Part shown: positions 6,975-12,321 of the stretch, piece after piece
How the letters are laid out: each line of letters opens with the position of its first letter
Position numbering within the stretch: the stretch's first letter is position 1
Source: Dactylosporangium sp. AC04546
GTDB taxonomy: Bacteria; Actinomycetota; Actinomycetes; Mycobacteriales; Micromonosporaceae
Direction: 5' to 3'
Assembly: GCF_022095675.1 (NCBI RefSeq)
Contig: NZ_JAHYSG010000195.1
Location: 1-12,623 of the forward strand
DNA: 12,623 bases
The notes under the pieces: generated by a model
Seen by the model: the letters and a program-made list of their open reading frames with translations, nothing else
Database searches by the model: none
Told to the model about the DNA's origin: nothing
Position numbers and translations under genes: made by a program

Positions 6975-7047
6975 CCGGAGCGGAGCGGAGGGGCCGCTCA
7001 CCAGAAGGCTCAGGGTGCGGCTTCGCGCCGCCGGAGCGAAGCGGAGG
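6975..7047 (+). repeat. 17-base near-identical direct repeat bracketing the regulator-kinase spacer
   Basis: CCGGAGCGGAGCGGAGG (6975-6991) and CCGGAGCGAAGCGGAGG (7031-7047) differ at one base and are 56 bp apart. The first follows the response regulator stop by 5 bases. The second supplies the Shine-Dalgarno sequence of the kinase gene. They may be a local duplication or part of a genome-wide GGAGCGAAGC-type repeat. Confidence 0.7.
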
Positions 7048-7052
7048 CGGCG
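7020..7052 (+). promoter_or_regulatory. two mutually exclusive hairpins over the kinase ribosome binding site
   Basis: GCTTCGC (7020-7026) pairs with GCGAAGC (7036-7042) with a 9-base loop. Alternatively CGCCGCC (7026-7032) pairs with GGCGGCG (7046-7052), which would hide part of GGAGG and the first base of the GTG start. The two cannot form together. The pairing is seen in sequence; a role in setting kinase translation is inferred. Confidence 0.35.
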
Positions 7053-8395
7053 TGAAGTGGTGGTCGCGGCTCTCGCTGCGTGGGCGGCTCGTCCTGCTGG
7101 GGACCAGCGGGCTGGTCGTCGGGCTCGCGATCGCGGGTGTGGCGATGGCCACAGCGATGACGTACAGCTTCCGCGGCACCCTCGACCGCTCGGCCGACGC
7201 CACCGTGACCGAGATCGTCAACCTGCTCAACGAGGGCGGCCAGCTGCCGTCGCCGCTGCCCGCACCGGCCGGCCAGGTGGTCCAGGTCCTCGACGGCGAG
7301 CACCGGGTCGTCGCCGGCGACCGCAACGCCGACCTGCTCGTGCCGGTGCTGCGCCCCGACGAGCTCGCCCAGGCGCTGTCCGGCGAGCGGGTGACCGTGC
7401 CCGGCGACCGCGCGCTGCAGCCCGACCAGCTGCGGGTCACCGCGCGGCAGGTGCAGCCCGGCCGGGTCGTCCTGGTCGGCGTGCCGCTCGGCGACTACAG
7501 CCGCAGCCAGGAGCTGCTGCGCAACGCGCTCTGGGTGACGTATCCGGCGCTCGTGGCCGTCCTCGTGGCGATCGCCTGGCGGGTCGTCGGCCAGGCGCTG
7601 TCGCCGGTCGACCGGCTCCGGGCCGGCGCCGAGCGGATCACCGGCACGGCGACCGACGAGCGGCTGCCCGTGCCACCCTCCCGCGACGAGATCCAGCGGC
7701 TGGCGGTCACGCTCAACCACATGATCGACCGGCTCGCGCAGTCGCGGGCCCGGCAGCGCTCGTTCATCGCCGACGCCGCCCACGAGCTGCGCAGCCCGCT
7801 GGCGAGCATGCGGATCCAGGTCGAGGTCGCGCAGAAGCTCGGCGACTGGGCCAGCGCCTCCGACGACCTGCTTGCCGACATCGACCGGCTGTCCCGCCTG
7901 GTCGACGACCTGCTGCTGCTCGCGCGGGCCGACGCGGCCGACGGGCGGCCCGGGGCTCGCGAGCCCGTCGAGCTGCCCACGCTGCTCACGGACCTCGCCC
8001 GGCGGTACGACACCGTCCGCGTCCAGCCGGGGGAGTCCCTGTGGGTCGAGGCCGATCCCGACGCGCTGCACCGGATCGTGCTGAACCTGGTCGACAACGG
8101 CGTGCGCCACGCCCGCACCGGGGTGGTCCTGACCGCCGAGGCCGAGGGCGGCCAGGTGCTGGTCACGGTGACCGACGACGGCGAGGGCATCCCGGCCGCG
8201 CTGCGCGAGCGGGTGTTCGACCGCTTCGCCCGGCTCGACGACGGCCGGGCCCGCGACGCCGGCGGCACCGGCCTGGGCCTGGCGATCGTCCGCGAGCTGG
8301 CCCGCCAGCACGGCGGCACCGTGCGGCTGACGGACGCGCGCCCCGGCATCCGCGCGGAGGTGCGGCTGCCCCGACTCCTTGACAGTGTTATGTGA
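7052..8395 (+). CDS. sensor histidine kinase (HAMP, HisKA, HATPase)
   Basis: A 447-residue membrane sensor kinase, partner of the preceding response regulator. TM1 is about residues 12-36. An extracytoplasmic sensor region of about 120 residues follows, then TM2 near 158-180 and a HAMP segment (LSPVDRLRAGAERI). HisKA carries phospho-acceptor His244 in FIADAAHELRSPL. The ATPase domain has the N box (LNLVDNGVRH, near 345), DDGEGIP, FDRFAR and GGTGLGLAI (near 404). Domain order and length are standard. I chose GTG 7052 because GGAGG ends 4 bases upstream and the preceding in-frame stretch is repeat-derived. The last bases of the gene (from 8379) contain the promoter and first operators of the next gene, so the stop TGA is itself part of a TGACAGTGTCA site. 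Stimulus unknown. Confidence 0.95.
   Translation: MKWWSRLSLRGRLVLLGTSGLVVGLAIAGVAMATAMTYSFRGTLDRSADATVTEIVNLLNEGGQLPSPLPAPAGQVVQVLDGEHRVVAGDRNADLLVPVLRPDELAQALSGERVTVPGDRALQPDQLRVTARQVQPGRVVLVGVPLGDYSRSQELLRNALWVTYPALVAVLVAIAWRVVGQALSPVDRLRAGAERITGTATDERLPVPPSRDEIQRLAVTLNHMIDRLAQSRARQRSFIADAAHELRSPLASMRIQVEVAQKLGDWASASDDLLADIDRLSRLVDDLLLLARADAADGRPGAREPVELPTLLTDLARRYDTVRVQPGESLWVEADPDALHRIVLNLVDNGVRHARTGVVLTAEAEGGQVLVTVTDDGEGIPAALRERVFDRFARLDDGRARDAGGTGLGLAIVRELARQHGGTVRLTDARPGIRAEVRLPRLLDSVM
8380..8390. promoter_or_regulatory. operator half of the promoter pair, TGACAGTGTTA
   Basis: One mismatch from the inverted repeat TGACA-G-TGTCA. It overlaps the -35 box of the operon, and its centre is 13 bp from the next copy. 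Likely bound by the downstream MerR-type regulator (inferred). Confidence 0.6.
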
Positions 8396-8403
8396 CAGTG
8401 TCA
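8393..8403. promoter_or_regulatory. operator TGACAGTGTCA in the promoter spacer
   Basis: Perfect 5-bp inverted arms around a central G, located between the -35 and -10 boxes and including the stop codon of the kinase gene. The same 11-mer recurs twice in the regulator gene and once, with a mismatch, in the VWA gene. Confidence 0.65.
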
Positions 8404-8414
8404 TAGTTGACGGC

Positions 8415-9125
8415 ATGACCGCGACAGGATGGACGCTCGACGAGCTGACGGCCCGTGTGGCGGCCGCACTCGGCGGGTCCGCCTATGCGGGCGCGCCCAA
8501 CGGCCGGGTGCGCGACGTGCCCGACAGCCGGGCCATCCGGTGGTATACGACGATCGGCCTGGTGGACCGGCCTGCGATGCGCGGACGGACGGCCCTCTAC
8601 GGGCCGCGCCACCTGCTCCAGCTGGTCGCCGTCAAGCGGCGGCAGTCGGAGGGGCGCAAGATCGCCGACATCCAGGCCGAGCTCGCCGACGCCCCCGACG
8701 AGACGCTGCGCGAGATCGCCCGCCTCCCGGAGGCGGACACTGACAGTGTCAATGACAGTGTCAGTGAGGCGAGCGGGGGTCCGGTCCGTCGTCGCTTCTG
8801 GGCCGAGCCGCCGGGGCCGGCGTCCCGGCGCAATCCGCCGGCCCAGCCCTCGCCCGCGTCGCCACCTGTGCCGGTGCCCGTTCCGGTGCCGGAGCCTGAC
8901 CCGCCGCGAGAGGCTGGGACTGCCGGGCCGCTCATGACCGGCGTGCCGCTGGGCGGCGGCGCCGTGCTGCTGCTGCCCGGCCCGCTCGGGGCCGCCGACG
9001 CGGCCGCCGTCCGGGCCGCCGCCGGGCCGCTCATCGACCAGCTCATGGCGTTCGGGCTGCTGCCGCGCCCGCTCCATGCCGAAGCCCTTCCGCCCGCCGA
9101 GCCGAATCCAGGGAGTGCGCAATGA
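8415..9125 (+). CDS. MerR-type transcriptional regulator of the VIT/VWA operon
   Basis: A 236-residue protein. Residues about 30-95 are a MerR-like winged helix: VPDSRAIRWYTTIGLVDRPAMRGRTALYG, then HLLQLVAVKRRQSEGRKIADIQAEL. There is no effector-binding cysteine set. Instead comes a TDSVNDSVSE stretch (encoded by two operator copies), a proline-rich linker with VPVPVPVPEP, and a C-terminal segment (PLGGGAVLLLPGPLGAADAAAVRAAAGPLIDQLMAFGLLP) that I do not recognise and that may bind a partner or dimerise. ATG 8415 is chosen because promoter spacing makes the transcript leaderless there and no Shine-Dalgarno is seen. Its stop overlaps the next start as ATGA, so the two proteins are made together. 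It probably controls its own promoter through the TGACAGTGTCA sites. Confidence 0.87.
   Translation: MTATGWTLDELTARVAAALGGSAYAGAPNGRVRDVPDSRAIRWYTTIGLVDRPAMRGRTALYGPRHLLQLVAVKRRQSEGRKIADIQAELADAPDETLREIARLPEADTDSVNDSVSEASGGPVRRRFWAEPPGPASRRNPPAQPSPASPPVPVPVPVPEPDPPREAGTAGPLMTGVPLGGGAVLLLPGPLGAADAAAVRAAAGPLIDQLMAFGLLPRPLHAEALPPAEPNPGSAQ
8738..8766. promoter_or_regulatory. intragenic tandem operator pair forming a 29-bp near-palindrome
   Basis: Two perfect TGACAGTGTCA copies (8741-8751 and 8753-8763) are separated by one base. With flanking CAC and GTG they make 14-bp arms around a central A with a single mismatch. GACACTG-A-CAGTGTC (8736-8750) is a further perfect nested palindrome. The pair lies in the coding region just after the DNA-binding domain. 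It could bind the regulator as a roadblock or looping site, or form an mRNA hairpin. Confidence 0.68.
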
Positions 9126-11527
9126 ACGTCGCCACCATGACCGAGGCGGAGGCCGCTCGGGTCGCCGCCCCCGCGGACGAGGCCGGGCTGGGTGCGCTGC
9201 GCACCGAGCGCGGCAACCTGCCCCTCGACCGCCTCGACGTGCGGACCGAGATCACCGGGCTGGTCGCCCGCACCGAGCTCACCCAGGAGTTCGTCAACGT
9301 CCACGCCACCGCGCTGGAGGCCACCTACATCTTCCCGCTGCCCGACCGGGCCGCGGTCACCCGCATGGCGATGACCGCCGACGGCCGGGTCGTGGAGGCG
9401 CAGCTGCAGGAGCGGGGGGCCGCCCGGGAGGCGTACGACGCGGCGATCGCCGCCGGCCAGCGCGCCTCGATCGCCGAGGAGGAGCGGCCCGACGTGTTCA
9501 CCATGCGGGTCGGCAACATCCTGCCCGGCGAGCGGGTCAGCGTGACGCTCACGCTGGTCGGGCCCCTCGCCTTCGAGGACGGCGAGGCGACCTACCGGTT
9601 CCCGCTGGTCGTGGCGCCGCGATACATCCCAGGCGCCCCGCTCGACGGTGACAGTGTCGGCGCCGGGCACGCGCTCGACACCGACGCCGTGCCGGACGCC
9701 TCGCGGATCAGCCCGCCGGTGCTGCTGCCCGGCTTCCCCAACCCGCTGCGGCTGTCGATCGACGTCGCGCTCGACCCGGCCGGGCTCCCGCTCGGCGACG
9801 TGCGCTCCAGCCTGCACGCCGTCGAGGAGCAGGACGGGCATCTGACGGTGCGGCCGGGGGAGCGGGCCGACCGCGACTTCGTGCTGCGGATCGGCTACGG
9901 CGCCGGCACGCAGAGCCTGGTGCTCACGCCCGACGCCGGCGGCGAGGAGGGCACGTTCCGGCTGACGGTGCTCCCGCCCCGCGCCGACGCCCCGCCGCGG
10001 CCCAAGGACGTGGTGCTGCTGCTCGACCGCTCCGGCAGCATGGCCGGCTGGAAGATGGTCGCGGCGCGGCGCGCCGCCGCGCGGATCGTCGACACGCTCG
10101 GCGCGCAGGACCGGTTCACGGTGCTCGCGTTCGACGACCGGGTCGAGGCGCCACCGGCGCTGCCCGCGGGGCTGGCCCCGGCGGCCGACCGCAACCGCTA
10201 CCGCGCGGTCGAGCACCTGGCCCGCATGGACGCCCGCGGCGGCACCGAGCTGCTCCAGCCGCTGCTCGACGGGCTGAAGCTGCTCGACGACGCCACCCGC
10301 GACCGGGTCCTGGTGCTGGTCACCGACGGTCAGGTCGGCAACGAGGACCAGATCCTGCGCACCGTCTCGACGGCGCTGCGCGGCGTGCGGGTCCACACCG
10401 TCGGCATCGACCAGGCGGTCAACGCCGGCTTCCTCGGCCGGCTCGCGATCGCCGGTGGCGGCCGCTGCGAGCTGGTCGAGAGCGAGGACCGGCTCGACGC
10501 CGCGATGGACCACATCCACCGCCGCATCGGCGCCCCGGTCGTCACCGCCGTTCAGCTCACAGCGTCGGGCCTCGACCTGGTCGACGACACGCAGGCCCCG
10601 GCCCGGCTGCCCGACGTCTTCCCCGGCGTGCCGTTCGTCGTCGCCGGGCGCTACCGCGGCGCACCGGCCGGCTCGATCACCGTCACGGGCACCACCCGCG
10701 ACGGCCGGCCCTGGTCGGCGACGGTCACCGGCGAGCGGCACGACAACCCCGCGCTGACCCAGGTGTGGGCCCGGGCGCTGCTGCGCGACCTGGAGGACGC
10801 CTACGTCTCCGGCACCCGGCAGACGGGCGACCTGGAGGACCGCATCACGGCGGTGTCGCTGCGGTTCGGCGTGCTGTGCCGCTTCACCGCATTCGTGGCG
10901 GTCGACACCCGCGTGGTCACCGACGGCCAGGAGCCGCGCCGGGTGACCCAGCCGGTCGAGACACCGGCCGGTTGGGAGTTACCGACCGCCGTCCCGCCGC
11001 CGCCCCTGCAGCCCATGCGCGCCGCGCAGATGACGCAGCCGTTCGCGTCCGCGCCGGCGAGCATGCCGCTGGCCGCCGGCCCGCCGCCCGCGCCGAGCGC
11101 GGCGCCGTACCCGACCGGAGCGCCCCGTCCATTCCCCCCGGGCGCCGGTGTCGGAGGCATGGCCCGCAAGCTGCGCGGGCGCGGGTCGGCCCGCGCGATG
11201 CGCCCGGCCGGCCCGGCCCACCCGCAGGCCGAGCAGGCCCGGGCCCAGGTCGTCGAGATCCGCGAGGTGGCGGCCCAGGAGGCGGCCCGCCTCCGCGAGG
11301 CGGCCGACGCGCCCGAGTGGGAGCGCCGGGAACTGCTGGAGGACCTGCGCACCCGCCTGTCGGCCCTGGGGCTGGTCCAGCTGCAGCCCCTGGTCGACGC
11401 CCTGAGCCCGGCCGCCCTGGCCACCCGCCCGCTCGCCGAACTGTGGCAGCTGGCCCTGGACACCCTGGACAAGGCGGCCGGCAACCCACCGCCGGCCACC
11501 CCGAGGGGAGCCTTCTGGAAGCGCTGA
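9122..11527 (+). CDS. VIT domain and von Willebrand factor A domain protein
   Basis: An 801-residue protein. Residues about 30-165 are a VIT domain (LDVRTEITGLVARTELTQEFVN, YIFPLPDRAAVTRM, REAYDAAIAAGQRASI, GNILPGERVSVTLTLVG). The VWA domain (about 297-470) keeps the full metal-ion-dependent adhesion site: DRSGSM (Asp302, Ser304, Ser306), Thr375 in GGTEL and Asp402 in TDGQ. After further beta-rich sequence comes a disordered Pro/Ala/Met linker (about 612-697), then a charged helical C-terminal region of about 100 residues (QAEQARAQVVEIREVAAQEAARLREAAD, and a Leu-rich end) with no match I know. There is no signal peptide or membrane helix, so it is probably cytoplasmic, unlike the animal VIT/VWA proteins. 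GGGAG 6 bases upstream is the ribosome binding site, and the start overlaps the regulator stop. It likely binds a protein partner through a metal ion; the partner is unknown. Confidence 0.92.
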   Translation: MNVATMTEAEAARVAAPADEAGLGALRTERGNLPLDRLDVRTEITGLVARTELTQEFVNVHATALEATYIFPLPDRAAVTRMAMTADGRVVEAQLQERGAAREAYDAAIAAGQRASIAEEERPDVFTMRVGNILPGERVSVTLTLVGPLAFEDGEATYRFPLVVAPRYIPGAPLDGDSVGAGHALDTDAVPDASRISPPVLLPGFPNPLRLSIDVALDPAGLPLGDVRSSLHAVEEQDGHLTVRPGERADRDFVLRIGYGAGTQSLVLTPDAGGEEGTFRLTVLPPRADAPPRPKDVVLLLDRSGSMAGWKMVAARRAAARIVDTLGAQDRFTVLAFDDRVEAPPALPAGLAPAADRNRYRAVEHLARMDARGGTELLQPLLDGLKLLDDATRDRVLVLVTDGQVGNEDQILRTVSTALRGVRVHTVGIDQAVNAGFLGRLAIAGGGRCELVESEDRLDAAMDHIHRRIGAPVVTAVQLTASGLDLVDDTQAPARLPDVFPGVPFVVAGRYRGAPAGSITVTGTTRDGRPWSATVTGERHDNPALTQVWARALLRDLEDAYVSGTRQTGDLEDRITAVSLRFGVLCRFTAFVAVDTRVVTDGQEPRRVTQPVETPAGWELPTAVPPPPLQPMRAAQMTQPFASAPASMPLAAGPPPAPSAAPYPTGAPRPFPPGAGVGGMARKLRGRGSARAMRPAGPAHPQAEQARAQVVEIREVAAQEAARLREAADAPEWERRELLEDLRTRLSALGLVQLQPLVDALSPAALATRPLAELWQLALDTLDKAAGNPPPATPRGAFWKR
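9649..9659. promoter_or_regulatory. operator-like TGACAGTGTCG inside the VWA gene
   Basis: Ten of eleven bases match the TGACAGTGTCA sites upstream. It lies 527 bases into the VIT/VWA gene, encoding GDSV. It may be a distant auxiliary site for the regulator, or chance. Confidence 0.35.
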
Positions 11528-11544
11528 CCAGGAGGGCCCGCGCG

Positions 11545-11560
11545 GCCGGCGACCGCCGGC
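11545..11560 (+). terminator. hairpin terminator candidate after the VIT/VWA gene
   Basis: GCCGGCG and CGCCGGC face each other around AC (realistically 6 bp with a 4-base loop), starting 17 bases after the stop codon. GGCCGG (11544-11549)/CCGGCC (11565-11570) and two CCGCGCGG copies (11538-11545, 11576-11583) can form alternative, longer structures. No U tract. Confidence 0.5.
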
Positions 11561-11581
11561 AAGGCCGGCCACCGACCGCGC

Positions 11582-11815
11582 GGCTGACGACCACGGCGAG
11601 GCAGACCACCGCGCCGCGGGGGCCTGACCACCGCGCCGCGGGGCTGACCACTACGGCTAGGCCGGTCACCGCGCCGCGAGGCCGGTCACCGCGCCGCGGG
11701 GGCTGACCACCGTGCCGCGGGGGCCGGACCGCTACGGCGAGGCCGGCCACCGCGCCGCGGGGGCTGACCACCACCGCGAGACCGGCCACCGCGCGGAGTT
11801 GACCACCACCGCCGG
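11582..11815. repeat. imperfect tandem array with a ~20-bp period
   Basis: The core CACCGCGCCGCG occurs exactly at 11607, 11629, 11667, 11687 and 11748, and once as CACCGTGCCGCG at 11708. The steps are 22, 38, 20, 21 and 40 bp, close to multiples of 20. Between cores the units read GGCTGACCAC or AGGCCGGTCAC, and toward 11815 the array decays. Step lengths are not multiples of three, so this is not a protein repeat, and open frames across it are accidental. It is non-coding and its role is unknown. Confidence 0.75.
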
Positions 11816-12209
11816 GACGGCCACCGACCCCGCGCGGGCCGGCCAGCCACCGCTCGGCTGATCGACCCGCCGCAGTCTGCCAAGGCCGCGGCGGTGGGCA
11901 GCCACGCCTCGTGTCCCTCCGGCGGAGACGGTCACATCCGCCGGATCGGGGGCCGCCGCTCGCCGGCTGCGCGGCCGCCCACGGGCATCCCGGGGTGCGA
12001 GCCCGCGACGGAGCCCAACGGCGATCGAGGCCCGCCGCTACGGAGGCCACGGACTCGGAACCCCGTCCCCTACAAGGCCAACGGCCCGAACCCAACCCCT
12101 CGCGTGATCGGCTCCTTGCCTCGACGCCGGACAAATCGGGCGTTGATCGGCGTCTCGGTCCGCAAGCGCGAGATCGGGACCCGGACGGAACAATCCATCA
12201 CCCATAGAC
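11816..12209. other. non-coding stretch with nothing recognised
   Basis: About 390 bases. Open frames exist on both strands, but they lack ribosome binding sites and family-like sequence, are rich in Arg, Pro and Gly, and change composition freely. The part from about 12060 is visibly less GC-rich than its surroundings. I see no tRNA-like cloverleaf and no T-loop GGTTCGAAT match. A small RNA cannot be excluded. Confidence 0.5.
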
Positions 12210-12238
12210 CGCGGCGTGGGCCCGGATCCCACGCCGCG
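12210..12238. terminator. 11-bp perfect inverted repeat, terminator-like
   Basis: CGCGGCGTGGG (12210-12220) and CCCACGCCGCG (12228-12238) with a 7-base loop. It lies in the gap before the last gene and could end transcription coming from either side. There is no U tract, so the direction is undecided. Confidence 0.5.
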
Positions 12239-12244
12239 CCCGGC

Positions 12245-12296
12245 GGGCGGCCGGTCGATGTGCTCGAAAACGGGGGAGCACATCGGCCGGCCGCTC
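12245..12296. repeat. 21-bp inverted repeat upstream of the last gene
   Basis: Bases 12245-12265 pair with 12276-12296, with two G-U pairs and a 10-base loop GAAAACGGGG; the inner part CGATGTGCTC/GAGCACATCG is perfect. It ends 13 bases before the -10 box of the last gene, so it covers the -35 area. It may be an operator, or a terminator or processed RNA stem from upstream transcription. Confidence 0.6.
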
Positions 12297-12309
12297 TGCG
12301 CCGACCGGC

Positions 12310-12315
12310 TAGGGT
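12310..12315 (+). promoter_or_regulatory. candidate -10 box of the last gene
   Basis: TAGGGT fits TAnnnT and is followed by 6 bases and then the GTG at 12322, the spacing expected for a leaderless transcript. No Shine-Dalgarno is visible. The -35 area would fall at the outer end of the large inverted repeat. Confidence 0.5.
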
Positions 12316-12321
12316 GCAGCG

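Larger units (their letters stand above)
8379..8415 (+). promoter_or_regulatory. near-consensus promoter of the MerR-like/VIT-VWA operon, overlapped by two operators
   Basis: TTGACA at 8379-8384, exactly 17 bp, then CATAGT at 8402-8407. The ATG at 8415 is 8 bases after the -10 box, so the mRNA is probably leaderless. TGACAGTGTTA (8380-8390) overlaps the -35 box, and TGACAGTGTCA (8393-8403) fills the spacer and touches the -10. The promoter begins inside the kinase gene. A protein bound here would block RNA polymerase, so autorepression is the simplest reading. Confidence 0.72.

Noticed and set aside
8597..10741. A 714-codon open frame antisense to the regulator and the VIT/VWA gene
   Set aside because: The frame is open only because stops are rare at this GC content. 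The product is low-complexity and the sense genes have clear domains.
11582..11815. CRISPR-like appearance of the repeat array
   Set aside because: Repeat cores are 12 bases with ~10-base or ~28-base gaps that are themselves related sequence. There are no unique spacers of 30 or more bases and no cas genes.
12060..12120. Possible tRNA, because of a GGGTTCG-like run on the minus strand
   Set aside because: No matching acceptor stem, D arm or anticodon loop can be folded around it, and the T-loop consensus is not met.
10917..12134. Minus-strand open frame running across the 20-bp repeat array, with repeated VVVSPRGAVAGLAV-like peptides
   Set aside because: Repeat steps of 20, 22, 38 and 40 bases are not multiples of three. 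There is no ribosome binding site, and the frame overlaps the C-terminus of the VIT/VWA gene.
12038..12283. 81-codon minus-strand frame before the last gene
   Set aside because: It runs through both inverted repeats, has no family resemblance and lacks a ribosome binding site. A structured non-coding region fits better.
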